Notes under the pieces: generated by a model
Databases searched by the model: none
What the model saw: only the letters and a program-made list of their open reading frames with translations
Told to the model about the DNA's origin: nothing
Position numbers and translations under genes: made by a program
Source: Thiopseudomonas acetoxidans
GTDB lineage: Bacteria > Pseudomonadota > Gammaproteobacteria > Pseudomonadales > Pseudomonadaceae
Assembly (NCBI RefSeq): GCF_030362935.1
Contig: NZ_JAUCDY010000003.1
Coordinates: 1-64,000, forward strand
DNA length: 64,000 nt
Direction: 5' to 3'
Shown: positions 40,329-49,316 of the stretch, piece after piece
How positions within the stretch are numbered: position 1 is the stretch's first letter
Layout: every line of letters starts with the position of its first letter

Positions 40329-41818
40329 GTCATTTAATTGTTGTGCCTTTTATTTTGCCTTTGTTGATTGGCGCATTATTAAGCTGGGTAAAAGACGAGC
40401 GCATCAGTCTGCAGCGCAACATTAGCCTTGCTGCTAGCTTGGCATTGCTCGTGGTGGCTTTGCTGCTGTTGAGCATGGCCGAGCAGGGTGGTATTCAGGT
40501 GTATAGCATGGGTAACTGGCATGCACCTTTTGGTATTGTTTTGGTGCTGGACCGCCTGAGTGCTTTGCTCTTAGCCACCACTGCGATGTTGGCGCTGTGG
40601 GTGAATTTTTATGCGCTAGCTGGGGATGACCAACGCGGGCGCAATTTTCATGCGTTGTTTCAGTTTCAATTGGCTGGCATTAACGGTGCTTTTTTAACGG
40701 GTGACCTGTTTAACCTATTTGTCTGCTTTGAGATTTTACTGATAGCCTCTTATGCTTTGCTACTGCATGGCTTGGGTGCTGAACGACTCCGCTCTGCGGT
40801 GCATTATGTAATTTTAAACCTAGTGGGTTCGAGTTTGTTTCTGCTCGGCGCGGGATTGTTTTATGGCGTGGCTGGTACGCTTAACATGGCGGATTTGGCA
40901 CGCTTTGTGGCGCAAGCGCAGGGCGACGAGCGATATTTATTGCAGGCTGCAGGCTGGGTGTTATTACTGGTGTTTGGCTTAAAGGCTGCTTTCTTACCGC
41001 TACACTTTTGGTTACCGCGCGCCTATGCCAGCGCTACAGCACCGGTGGCGGCTTTGTTTGCCATTATGACTAAGGTGGGACTGTATGCGATTTTACGCAT
41101 GACGACCTTGGTGTTCGGGGGACAAACAGGCGCTGCAGCAGGTTTTGGTTTGGATGTGCTGTTTGTAATTGCGCTGTTGACCATGATGTTGGGCGCATTA
41201 GGCGCTTTTGCTGCGGGAACGCTGCACAGCATGCTGGCGTATTTGGTTCTAGTATCCGTAGGTACGTTGCTGGCAGGTATTAGCATGGGTTCTGAGGCGG
41301 CGCTTACTGCCAGTTTGTATTACTTATTACACAGCACCTGGGGCATTGCTGGCCTGTTTTTGTTGGCAGACTTGATCGCTAAACAACGCGGCAAGCTCAA
41401 GGGGATTTTTCGCACAGGCGCGCCGCTATTAACTCCAGCTCGAATGGGTGCTTTGTTTTTTGTGGGTGCTGTGGCCACTGCAGGTTTGCCGCCGTTTTCT
41501 GGCTTTGTCGGCAAACTCAGTTTATTGCAAGCAGCGCAGGGCATGCAGCAGGGCTTTCTTTGGGTAACGGTATTACTAGCGAGCTTGGTGGTTTTACTCG
41601 CCCTCAGCCGCGCTGGTAGTGTTTTGTTTTGGCAGCACACAGGCGCAATTGATGAGCATGCGCGTTTTAGCACGCCTGCTTTTGTCAGTGCCGTGGCACT
41701 TATCGGTAGTGGCGTGTTGCTAGTGATTTTTGCTGAGCCTGCACTGGCTTTTTGTCAGGCTAGCGCGCAACAGTTATTGCAGTCCGAGCTGTATTTACAG
41801 CAGTTAGCAGGAGAATAG
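40325..41818 (+). CDS. mrpD: Mrp/Sha antiporter subunit D
   Basis: This 497-residue NuoM/N-like subunit has ~14 helices with FNLFVCFEILLIASYALLLH, KAAFLPLHFWLPRAYASATA and LAYLVLVSVGTLLAGISMGS, carrying conserved Glu and Lys of proton-pump subunits. It begins with GTG. It overlaps mrpC and is followed after 3 bases by mrpE. Confidence 0.95.
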   Translation: MSHLIVVPFILPLLIGALLSWVKDERISLQRNISLAASLALLVVALLLLSMAEQGGIQVYSMGNWHAPFGIVLVLDRLSALLLATTAMLALWVNFYALAGDDQRGRNFHALFQFQLAGINGAFLTGDLFNLFVCFEILLIASYALLLHGLGAERLRSAVHYVILNLVGSSLFLLGAGLFYGVAGTLNMADLARFVAQAQGDERYLLQAAGWVLLLVFGLKAAFLPLHFWLPRAYASATAPVAALFAIMTKVGLYAILRMTTLVFGGQTGAAAGFGLDVLFVIALLTMMLGALGAFAAGTLHSMLAYLVLVSVGTLLAGISMGSEAALTASLYYLLHSTWGIAGLFLLADLIAKQRGKLKGIFRTGAPLLTPARMGALFFVGAVATAGLPPFSGFVGKLSLLQAAQGMQQGFLWVTVLLASLVVLLALSRAGSVLFWQHTGAIDEHARFSTPAFVSAVALIGSGVLLVIFAEPALAFCQASAQQLLQSELYLQQLAGE

Positions 41819-41821
41819 GCA

Positions 41822-42310
41822 ATGGGGGATTGGTTTAAGCAACCCATGCTCAGCGCGCTGTTATTGCTAGCGTGGCTATTGTTGGTGGACAGTTTCACCT
41901 CGCCCGGTCAATGGGTGTTTGGTGCGATTTTGGCGTTGGCGATTCCTCGACTAATGCAAAACTGGTGGCTGCCCGGACCAAAAATACGAAGCTGGTCGGC
42001 CTTGGTAATTTTTTTTTGGCGTGCATTGATCGATATTGTTTTGGGCAATATAGAAGTGGCACGTTTAGCTTTGGGACCACAGGCTAAGCTAGAGCCTAAA
42101 TTTGTTGAGTTTTACACTGAACTTAATAATGATCTGGCGATTTTTATGTTGATGAGCGCCATTTCGCTGGCGCCGGGCTCGGTGTCGACCTGTTACAACA
42201 GGGAAACCAAGCGAATTGAAGTGCATGCACTGCACTGCACCGATGTCGACGCATTGCGTGCCGGTATTCGGCAGCGCTACGAAGTACTCTTGCAGCAGGT
42301 GTTTATATGA
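41822..42310 (+). CDS. mrpE: Mrp/Sha antiporter subunit E
   Basis: This 162-residue protein has N-terminal membrane helices and the conserved SAISLAPGSVSTCYNRETK segment of MrpE. It ends four bases into mrpF. MrpE is required for full antiport activity in other bacteria. Confidence 0.93.
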   Translation: MGDWFKQPMLSALLLLAWLLLVDSFTSPGQWVFGAILALAIPRLMQNWWLPGPKIRSWSALVIFFWRALIDIVLGNIEVARLALGPQAKLEPKFVEFYTELNNDLAIFMLMSAISLAPGSVSTCYNRETKRIEVHALHCTDVDALRAGIRQRYEVLLQQVFI

Positions 42311-42576
42311 TAGGCGTGGTTATCTGGATCAGCATGCTGATGATGGGCGTGGCGTTTGTGTTAAACCTTGTACGCTTAATCAGAGGTCCCGCCATTGTTG
42401 ACCGGGCTTTGGCGGTGGATACGCTGTATATCAACGGTTTAGCTATTTTGATTTTATTTGGGATGGCGCTGGATAGCCGATTGTTTTTCGAGGTCGCTTT
42501 GTTAATCGCGCTGTTTGGCTTCTTCAGCACGGTGGTGATCAGTAAATACATTCTGCGCGGTGATGTGATTGATTAG
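42307..42576 (+). CDS. mrpF: Mrp/Sha antiporter subunit F
   Basis: This 89-residue, three-helix subunit contains LVRLIRGPAIVDRALAVDTL with the conserved RGP and D found in MrpF. It overlaps mrpE by 4 bases. Confidence 0.93.
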   Translation: MIGVVIWISMLMMGVAFVLNLVRLIRGPAIVDRALAVDTLYINGLAILILFGMALDSRLFFEVALLIALFGFFSTVVISKYILRGDVID

Positions 42577-42584
42577 GGTGAGTC

Positions 42585-42872
42585 ATGAATTTTTTTGTTG
42601 AGCTAGTGGTGTGTTTCTTTCTAATGGTCGGCAGCTTTTTTGCATTGGTTGGCTCGATTGGTTTGTTTCGCTTTAAAGACTTTTACATGCGCTTGCACGG
42701 TCCCGCCAAAGCCACCACTCTGGGTGTGGGTGGGATCCTTATCGCATCCATGATTTATTTTAGTTTCGCCCATGGCGGATTGTTGGTGCACGAATTGTTG
42801 GTAACGTTATTTTTGGTCATTAGTGCGCCGGTTTCTGCTTATATGCTGTCTGCGGCGGCTAAGCGAAGCTAA
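42585..42872 (+). CDS. mrpG: Mrp/Sha antiporter subunit G
   Basis: This 95-residue, three-helix subunit contains GSIGLFRFKDFYMRLHGPAK and TTLGVGGILIAS, the MrpG signature. It is the last gene of the six-gene operon, 8 bases after mrpF. Confidence 0.93.
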   Translation: MNFFVELVVCFFLMVGSFFALVGSIGLFRFKDFYMRLHGPAKATTLGVGGILIASMIYFSFAHGGLLVHELLVTLFLVISAPVSAYMLSAAAKRS

Positions 42873-42953
42873 TTAAATCTTCGTCAATCTCATACAGCAC
42901 CAGCAATTTCATGTAAGATTCCGTGTTCGATTAATTATGTTTTAGGGTTGCCA

Positions 42954-44270
42954 ATGTTTGCAGAGTTATGGTTACACGAGCGTCTATTAAAAGCGCTGGC
43001 TGAGTTGGAGTTTAGTGAGCCAACAGAGGTGCAAAAACAAGCCATACCGGTTGCTCTGCAAGGCCGCGATTTGCGTGTAACAGCGCAGACCGGTAGTGGC
43101 AAAACAGCCGCCTTTGTGTTGCCGATATTACATCACCTGCTAAACCAAGAAGAAAGCGCCCACGCAACCCGTGCACTGATTATTGTACCTACGCGCGAGT
43201 TGGCGCGACAAATTACCGATGAAATCGAGCGTTTTGCACGTTTCACCTTTATCAAAGCCACCATGCTCATTGGCGGTGAAGGTTTTAGAGAGCAAGCCGC
43301 CGAGTTGCGTCGTGTACCAGAAATTATCGTGGCCACTCCGGGACGCTTGCTAGAGCATATTGAAGCCGCCAGTTTTCCTGCTAAAGAAGTGCGTTGGTTG
43401 GTGCTGGATGAAGCAGATCGCATGCTGGACTTGGGCTTTGCGGATGCGATGCAGTCCATCATCAAAGCCTGTGAACTGCGTGAACAAACGCTGTTGTTTT
43501 CTGCCACCACCGGAGGACGTGTACTGCGTGAAATTACCCAGAGCCTATTGCATGAGCCTGTGCATTTAATGCTCAATCCAGTTTCACAACTAAGCGAATC
43601 TACACGGCAGGAATTCATCACAGCAGAAAGCTTTGCACACAAAGAGCAGCTGTTAGCTTGGTTGCTGGCCAATGAAACCTATCGCAAAGCCATAGTTTTT
43701 ACCAATACACGCATCGCTGCAGATAAGCTGTATGGCCGCCTGCGCGCTCAAGATTTTCGTGTGTTTGTTTTGCATGGTGAAAAGGATCAGCAAGAAAGAA
43801 AACAAACGTTACTGCGTTTTAGTCAGGGCAGTGAGCGGGTACTGTTAGCTACAGATGTAGCAGCGCGCGGATTGGATATTGAAGGAGTTGATCTGGTAAT
43901 TAACTTTGATATGCCGCGTTCCGGTGACGAGTACGTACACCGTATTGGCCGTACGGGGCGTAGTGGTAATGAAGGTTTAGCGATTTCACTGATTGAACAT
44001 TTGGACTGGAATTTGATGTCCAGTGTTCAGCGCTACCTTAAGCAAGAGTTCGAAAAGCGCGTACTGCCGGGCTTGAAGGGCGGTTATCACGGTCCGAAAA
44101 AAGTAAAAAGCTCGGGTAAAGCCGTTGGCGTGAAAAAGAAAAAAAATACGGCTAAAGGCGGAGCTAAGAAAAAGGCAGCGAAAAAACCCAATAGACCCCG
44201 CAGCGCACCCAGCAAACCGGCCGTGTTTAGCGATGACGGTCATGCACCCTTGCGTAAAAAGCAGCCCTAA
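42954..44270 (+). CDS. DEAD-box ATP-dependent RNA helicase (SrmB/RhlE type)
   Basis: This ~438-residue RNA helicase has the Q-motif region FSEPTEVQKQAIPVAL, motif I AQTGSGKT, PTRELARQ, motif II in VLDEADRMLDLGF, SAT and motif VI HRIGRTGRSG. A lysine- and alanine-rich tail (about 375-438) is typical of RNA-binding extensions. ATG 42954 follows an AGGG site; TTG 42948 is an in-frame alternative. The exact paralogue cannot be fixed by eye; ribosome assembly or RNA decay is likely. Confidence 0.9.
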   Translation: MFAELWLHERLLKALAELEFSEPTEVQKQAIPVALQGRDLRVTAQTGSGKTAAFVLPILHHLLNQEESAHATRALIIVPTRELARQITDEIERFARFTFIKATMLIGGEGFREQAAELRRVPEIIVATPGRLLEHIEAASFPAKEVRWLVLDEADRMLDLGFADAMQSIIKACELREQTLLFSATTGGRVLREITQSLLHEPVHLMLNPVSQLSESTRQEFITAESFAHKEQLLAWLLANETYRKAIVFTNTRIAADKLYGRLRAQDFRVFVLHGEKDQQERKQTLLRFSQGSERVLLATDVAARGLDIEGVDLVINFDMPRSGDEYVHRIGRTGRSGNEGLAISLIEHLDWNLMSSVQRYLKQEFEKRVLPGLKGGYHGPKKVKSSGKAVGVKKKKNTAKGGAKKKAAKKPNRPRSAPSKPAVFSDDGHAPLRKKQP

Positions 44271-44317
44271 GCAGGGGGTTGCTGCCACTGTCCCATACTG
44301 TGGTTAAGGAATAATTG

Positions 44318-44962
44318 ATGCACAGCATAGAGCAGATACTCGCTAAGGCTTATCCCGTATTACCGGTCTTAGTGGTTAACCAGCCCGATACAGCGATTGC
44401 GTTGGCGCAAGCGCTACATCAGGGAGGTGTGCAGGTCTTAGAAATCACCTTAAGAACACCGCAAGCGCTTGAGGTGGTCACGACTTTGCGTCAACAACTG
44501 CCAGAGCTTCTAGTGGGGGTGGGGACTGTGGTGCAAGCAGAGCAGTTTGAACAGGCCAAGCAAGCAGGCGCGCAATTTGCCGTAAGCCCAGGGTTTACGC
44601 CGCAATTGGCTGACGCTGCACAAGCCAGCGCATTACCCTATTTGCCCGCCGTAATGACGCCTTCTGAGGTGTTGCACGCCATGGAGCATGGCTATCGTAC
44701 GCTAAAGCTATTTCCTGCCAGTCTTGAAGGTAGCCTAAAGTTACTGGACAGCTTTAAAGGCCCCTTTACCGATATCAAATTTTGTCCTACAGGCGGTATT
44801 CAGCTCGATAACCTGTTGAGCTTTCTTAAGCTACCCAATGTGATTTGCTGTGGCGGCAGCTGGTTGGCACCGGATGCTTTGGTGCGGGCTAATGATTGGC
44901 GGCAAATAACCGCCTTGGCGCAACAGGCGCAGGAGTTAGCGAGGAGTTTGGTATGTGTTTAG
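44318..44962 (+). CDS. eda: KDPG / KHG aldolase
   Basis: Eda cleaves 2-keto-3-deoxy-6-phosphogluconate in the Entner-Doudoroff path. The 214-residue protein has VLEITLRTPQALE (catalytic Glu ~42), VGVGTV, the Schiff-base lysine in YRTLKLFPAS (K130) and KFCPTGGI. ATG 44318 has AAGGA upstream. No edd or zwf is adjacent. It overlaps the thioesterase start by 10 bases. Confidence 0.94.
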   Translation: MHSIEQILAKAYPVLPVLVVNQPDTAIALAQALHQGGVQVLEITLRTPQALEVVTTLRQQLPELLVGVGTVVQAEQFEQAKQAGAQFAVSPGFTPQLADAAQASALPYLPAVMTPSEVLHAMEHGYRTLKLFPASLEGSLKLLDSFKGPFTDIKFCPTGGIQLDNLLSFLKLPNVICCGGSWLAPDALVRANDWRQITALAQQAQELARSLVCV

Positions 44963-45402
44963 AATGGGATTGGCCTGCGCCATTTCAAAGCAAGTTTCAA
45001 GCAAGTGCTGAACAAATCGACGAGCTAAACCACGTCAATAACGCTGTCTATGTACAGTGGATGGAAGATTGCGCGTGGCAGCACTCACAAAGCTTGGGCT
45101 TGGATGTCAAACGCTACCAAGAATTGGACCGTGGCATGGCAATAGTGCGCCATGAAATTGATTACCTCGCCAGCGCGTATTTGGGTGAAGAACTGTGCAT
45201 GGGTACTTGGATTGTTACACCCGACAATCGCCTGAAAATGGATCGCCTGTTTCAACTGATTCGTCCTGCCGATGGTGCTACTTTGCTGCGCGCCCGCACG
45301 ACTTTTGTTTGTGTGCAGCTCACCACCGGTCGCCCAAAGCGCATGCCGGAAGAGTTTTTGGCCGGTTACGGCAAAGCTTGGCGTGATTTGGATAAGGACT
45401 GA
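44953..45402 (+). CDS. Acyl-CoA thioesterase (4HBT hotdog family)
   Basis: This 149-residue hotdog-fold protein has the 4HBT motif [19 protein letters not shown], where DxxNHVNN supplies the catalytic Asp-equivalent, and [18 protein letters not shown]. Substrate is unknown. GGAG precedes ATG 44953, which lies inside the eda 3' end. DusC starts 4 bases after the stop, so eda, this gene and dusC form one operon. Confidence 0.87.
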   Translation: MCLEWDWPAPFQSKFQASAEQIDELNHVNNAVYVQWMEDCAWQHSQSLGLDVKRYQELDRGMAIVRHEIDYLASAYLGEELCMGTWIVTPDNRLKMDRLFQLIRPADGATLLRARTTFVCVQLTTGRPKRMPEEFLAGYGKAWRDLDKD

Positions 45403-45406
45403 CCCA

Positions 45407-46363
45407 GTGGAAATCGCTTTAGCCCCCATGGAAGGCTTAGCCGATGCCATGATGCGCGACCTGCTCACGCGCCAAGGCGGTATCGACTGGTGCGTGACCG
45501 AATTTATCCGCATCACCGACACGCTGCTACCACCGTCAATCATTCAACGCATTGCACCCGAACTAAAGCAGGGCAGCGCAACGGCAAGCGGCACACAACT
45601 GCGCGTGCAATTATTGGGTTCTGATCCTGTTTGCTTGGCTGAAAATGCCGCACAAGTAGCGCAACTGGGTGCCTCTGTCGTGGATTTAAACTTTGGTTGT
45701 CCCGCCAAAACTGTTAATAAATCCAAAGGCGGCGCGATTTTGATGAAAGAACCTGAACGCTTATTTCGTATTGCTGAACAAGTGCGCGTCGCTTTACCCA
45801 AACACACACCTCTCACCGCCAAAATGCGCTTGGGTTATGACAACACAGACACTGCGCTAGATTGTGCGCGCGCGTTGGCGCAGGGCGGAATTGCACAGCT
45901 GGTGGTGCACGCACGCACCAAAACAGACGGTTATAAACCACCAGCGCACTGGGAGTGGATTGCCAAAATTCAAGACGTGGTGGATGTGCCAGTCATGGCG
46001 AATGGCGAGGTGTGGTCGGTGGCGGACTGGCTGCGTTGCCGTGAAGTCAGTGGTGTGCAGTCTGTGATGATTGGTCGGGGATTGGTGACGCAACCGGATT
46101 TGGCGCGGCAAATCCAAGCGCTACAGCGTGGCGAATCTTATCAGCCACTAACTTGGGAAGGCTTGATGCCACTGATACAGGAGTTTTGGCAGCGAGTGCG
46201 CATCAACGTCACCCCGCGCCAAGCACCGGGCCGATTAAAACAATGGCTGGCGCTATTAATGCGTAACTATCCCGAAGCGCAGCAGTTATTTAATCAAATC
46301 CGTCGTGAAACCGATGCCAATGTTTTGGACGTACTTTTACTTGGCAACACAGCTCAAACATAA
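45407..46363 (+). CDS. dusC: tRNA-dihydrouridine(16) synthase
   Basis: DusC reduces U16 in tRNA with FMN. The 318-residue protein has [18 protein letters not shown], the catalytic cysteine in [19 protein letters not shown], and [20 protein letters not shown] and [13 protein letters not shown]. The GTG at 45407 with AAGGA upstream gives the family N-terminus [10 protein letters not shown]; the long upstream extension is a shadow of the thioesterase. The MITE-like element begins 3 bases after the stop. Confidence 0.93.
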   Translation: MEIALAPMEGLADAMMRDLLTRQGGIDWCVTEFIRITDTLLPPSIIQRIAPELKQGSATASGTQLRVQLLGSDPVCLAENAAQVAQLGASVVDLNFGCPAKTVNKSKGGAILMKEPERLFRIAEQVRVALPKHTPLTAKMRLGYDNTDTALDCARALAQGGIAQLVVHARTKTDGYKPPAHWEWIAKIQDVVDVPVMANGEVWSVADWLRCREVSGVQSVMIGRGLVTQPDLARQIQALQRGESYQPLTWEGLMPLIQEFWQRVRINVTPRQAPGRLKQWLALLMRNYPEAQQLFNQIRRETDANVLDVLLLGNTAQT

Positions 46364-46365
46364 AT

Positions 46366-46703
46366 AGCCCTTCGCATTTAAGGGTGTAGATGATTTCTAA
46401 ACCCTCCTGACTTCAGCAAGCACCTAGCTATCAGTCCTACTGTAAAGCGGTTTACACGCAGCCGGTCGCTTGGCACAGCTCTTGTGGGAGCGCAACTCTT
46501 GCGCGAAACAAACCATCCCGCCACACCAAACCTTAATCGCGCATAAGATGCGCTCCCACAATCCCACAACTCCACAGTAAAGCAAAGCGGTTTGCACGCA
46601 GCCGTTCGCTTGGCACAGCTCTTGTGGGAGCTTACATTTTCCAGATTCCCCAACATTTTTCCAGCTGGCCAGATTTTTTCTACTCCCTTAAATACGAAAA
46701 GCC
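46366..46703 (-). mobile_element. Non-autonomous ISL3-derived (MITE-like) element
   Basis: Both ends match the complete ISL3-family element at 51106-52524, in inverse orientation. Positions 46366-46440 correspond to its right end (including the last transposase codons, CLLKSGGFRNHLHP) and ~46622-46703 to its left end. The middle is unrelated and holds REP-like sequence. The element is flanked by the exact 8-bp repeat ACATAAAT (46358-46365 and 46704-46711), the duplication size expected for ISL3 elements. It encodes no transposase. Confidence 0.85.
46444..46630. repeat. 47-bp direct repeats enclosing a REP pair
   Basis: Two nearly identical 47-bp copies (46444-46490 and 46584-46630), beginning AAAGCGGTTT and ending GCTCTTGTGGGAG, lie 140 bp apart inside the MITE-like element. 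Between them, 46481-46510 and 46533-46560 form an inverted pair of REP-like sequences (TGTGGGAGCGCAACTCTTGC and its converse), a layout like a REPIN. Confidence 0.8.
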
Positions 46704-46828
46704 ACATAAATAACTCACACTAATCAACTCATTAACTAATAGTTGCATAGCTATTGTTGATTGTTGATAACTTAGTAAACTACTCTGAATGCAGGACAGC
46801 ACCTAGTGCTTATTCAGGATGTTTATAT

Positions 46829-47653
46829 ATGAGTGGTTTAAAGTACGACCCTTTTAGCTGGCTTATCGAACTCTTGGCCTATTGGGAAGGGCGCGTACAG
46901 CCAGCACAGCTAGCAAGTATTAAAGCGATCAGCCGCCAGCAAGCTAGCAAAAAACTAAAGGACTTTTTATCTGAAAACCCCGAGGCACTGCACTACCACA
47001 GCCGTGAAAAGACCTACCGCCCGACCAATAAGTTTTTTCCGCGGCACATCAATTGTGACGTGGGGGAATACCTCAGCTGGGTAACAGGGCAGAGCGCACA
47101 TCACGATGCTATCCCCGCCAATATATGCCTAGAGCCGCCCAGACGTCCCATCACTCCTGAACTTATGCGCCCATTGATGCAAGCCTTGCGCGAAGGACGT
47201 CGTGTAGAAGTCAATTACGTTTCTATTAGCAACCCTAATGACGAGGGACGCATTATCGTGCCGCACCATCTGGTCAATACCGGCCAGCGTTGGCATTTGC
47301 GTGCTTGGTGCGAAAAAAGTAAAGGCTTTAGAGATTTTGTTCTGGCGCGCTTTCAAGAAGTTGCCGAGCTACTAGATAAAAGCCCTATTTCTGCCAGCGA
47401 TGATGAGGCTTGGCACACACAAGTCCGCATTATAATCGCCCCCGATCCACGCCTCAGCGAGTCGCAACGCAAAGTACTCGAGCACGAGTACGACATGCAC
47501 GACGGACAACTAGAGATCCATACTCGCGGCTGTTTAGTCAGTTATAAGCTACAGCTTTTAAATATAAACCCCCGCATTTATGAAGCCGACGCTAAGGCTC
47601 AGCAACTGATCATCGTCAACAAAGACGACATTCAACCATGGTTATTTGGCTGA
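46829..47653 (+). CDS. WYL-domain transcriptional regulator (BrxR/CapW type)
   Basis: This 274-residue protein has an N-terminal winged helix (about 8-75: LIELLAYWEGRVQPAQLASI and SREKTYRPTNKFFPRHIN) like BrxR/CapW repressors, then a WYL domain (about 115-200: RRVEVNYVSISNP and RWHLRAWCEKSKGFRDFVLA) and a C-terminal WCX-like part. Such proteins repress phage-defence loci and sense a ligand through WYL. ATG 46829 has AGGA 9 bases upstream. It lies 126 bases before the cas1 remnant on the same strand and may have controlled it. Confidence 0.85.
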   Translation: MSGLKYDPFSWLIELLAYWEGRVQPAQLASIKAISRQQASKKLKDFLSENPEALHYHSREKTYRPTNKFFPRHINCDVGEYLSWVTGQSAHHDAIPANICLEPPRRPITPELMRPLMQALREGRRVEVNYVSISNPNDEGRIIVPHHLVNTGQRWHLRAWCEKSKGFRDFVLARFQEVAELLDKSPISASDDEAWHTQVRIIIAPDPRLSESQRKVLEHEYDMHDGQLEIHTRGCLVSYKLQLLNINPRIYEADAKAQQLIIVNKDDIQPWLFG

Positions 47654-47669
47654 AATAGTGCGGAAACAC

Positions 47670-47711
47670 AAAACACTGTCAAGTTTGATTACGGTGTTTT
47701 TGTACAGTGTT
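47670..47711 (+). promoter_or_regulatory. Hairpin/overlapping inverted repeats before cas1
   Basis: AAAACACTGT (47670-47679) pairs with ACGGTGTTTT (47691-47700, one T-G wobble), followed by TGTACAGTGTT, whose ACAGTGTT (47704-47711) is also a perfect inverse of AACACTGT. It may be a terminator of the WYL gene, an operator for it, or both. Confidence 0.5.
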
Positions 47712-47779
47712 GCTATTTAGTTTCATTAATCGCAAAGTGTCTTTAGCTTATAAAAATAGTTCTACAAGGGTAAAGCTAC

Positions 47780-48382
47780 ATGGATGATTTATCTGCTTCA
47801 GATCTGAAGGCTATCCTGCACTCAAAACGAGCCAATATTTATTACCTGCAATACTGCCGCGTAATGCAAAAAGACGGGCGTGTGCTTTACCTTGCTGAAG
47901 ATGACAAACAAAACAGCTATTACAACATTCCCATAGCCAACACTACCTGCCTGTTACTGGGTACAGGAACCTCCATTACTCAAGCAGCCATGCGAATGCT
48001 AGCTCAGGCAGGTGTACTGGTTGGTTTTAGTGGTGGCGGCGGCACTCCTTTGCTAATGGCTAGTGAAATAGAATGGTTGTCCCCTCAAAGTGAATACCGC
48101 CCTACCGAATATGTACAAGCTTGGCTCAGCTTTTGGTTTGACGAGCAAAAACGCCTCGCAGCCGCAAAAGAACTCCAGCAAGCACGCTTAGGTTTTTTGC
48201 AAAAAACTTGGGCTAAGGATAAAGACTTAAAGCTGGAAGGTTTTGATTCAACTAATCTGGCCATCGCACAGCTGTTGGAAAGCTTTGTATTGCAAATAGA
48301 TAAAGCAGACCGAGTGGGGAAGCTGTTACAGCTTGAAGCAGAGCTGGTGTTGAGTGATAATGGCTCCGCATCTATTCATTAA
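47780..48382 (+). pseudogene. cas1: Truncated type I-F Cas1 integrase (cas1 remnant)
   Basis: The 200-residue product is clearly the N-terminal part of Cas1 of subtype I-F: ILHSKRANIYYLQYCRVMQ, IPIANTTCLLLGTGTSITQA, GVLVGFSGGGGTPLL and WLSPQSEYRPTEYVQAW. Full-length I-F Cas1 is ~325 residues. Homology stops at about residue 190 (LLQLEAEL), then seven or so unrelated residues to a stop. The later catalytic His and Asp residues are missing, so integrase activity is not expected. Cas2/3, csy genes and CRISPR repeats are absent from the window. The remaining frame is intact with no internal stop. Confidence 0.85.
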
Positions 48383-48509
48383 TAGTGTTGCACTCAGATT
48401 TAGAAACCGCCGTATTTTTATTATTGCTATGCTAATTATAAAGTAATCGTCTGCCTTTATAGGTAAACCTCACGAACAAATCCTGTTGATTAATGAAAAG
48501 AGACTTAGA

Positions 48510-49175
48510 ATGAAAAGAAATATTATCATTACGATTTTAGCTAGTGTTGCTGTTGTTGGATGCCAAGAGAAGCCGAAGTTTAGCTGTGAAAATAGTATTG
48601 TCACAGAAAAGGTTGTAGAGCTGCAAACCAAGGTATTTAACGAAGTGATTTCTGTTCCAGGTTATAAGCAAATGTTATTCAACGCAATGCCGGAAATACC
48701 TGGCTATGACTTTATAATGGAAGATGATCATCAGAATATTAAATTTAAATTGCAAGCTATACGCACCATAAGCCAAGATAAAGAGCTTGGCAACTATGAG
48801 TGCAAAGCTATTCTTTATGCCGAAAAAGGTGGAGAAAAATCGGAAACTGAAATTATATATAAATCTGAGTCTACAAATGGTGGAAAAGATACATATGTCC
48901 AAACGCAGCCATTGAGCGACTATCAAGTTGGAGCTCTTGCAGCAGTAATGATTAAACAGAAAGAATATCATGAAAAAACGACAAGAGGTACGATTGATTA
49001 TGGGACGTTAAGCTCTTCAGTGGGAGATTTCTCATTTGCAACCGAATCTGATGTTGGAAATATTATTTTTGATAAGTGCAGCGTTATGGACGAGTGCGAG
49101 GTTAAAGCGAAAGTAGAAGAAACTGAATTTGGTTATATTGTAAGAAAAGTAATAGACGTGAAAAAAATAAACTAA
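48510..49175 (+). CDS. Orphan lipoprotein
   Basis: This 221-residue protein has a lipoprotein signal (MKRNIIITILASVAVVGCQE, acylated Cys 18) and a soluble domain with four or five further cysteines (FSCENS, YECKAI, DKCSVMDECEVK). I do not recognise a family. The gene is more AT-rich than its core neighbours, which suggests acquisition by transfer. ATG 48510 is chosen because it yields the lipobox at the correct distance. Confidence 0.68.
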   Translation: MKRNIIITILASVAVVGCQEKPKFSCENSIVTEKVVELQTKVFNEVISVPGYKQMLFNAMPEIPGYDFIMEDDHQNIKFKLQAIRTISQDKELGNYECKAILYAEKGGEKSETEIIYKSESTNGGKDTYVQTQPLSDYQVGALAAVMIKQKEYHEKTTRGTIDYGTLSSSVGDFSFATESDVGNIIFDKCSVMDECEVKAKVEETEFGYIVRKVIDVKKIN

Positions 49176-49316
49176 GCCAAAATTTATTTTATGTTGAATC
49201 TCTACAACAGCTCAGCGCATGAAGTCATTTTGTAGATATATTGAAGTATTGTAATAAAACTGCTTGTCAGTGCTTCTGTTTTAATTTGAAATTTGTAGAC
49301 TTAAAAGGATATTTTG

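Noticed and set aside
46378..46707. 109-residue open frame on the minus strand
   Set aside because: It only spans the MITE-like element; its last residues are the leftover end of the ISL3 transposase, and the rest is REP sequence read in frame.
47654..48509. CRISPR array near the cas1 remnant
   Set aside because: I looked for the I-F type repeat (GTTCACTGCC...-like) and for any 28-37 bp unit repeated at regular spacing on both sides of cas1. None is present.
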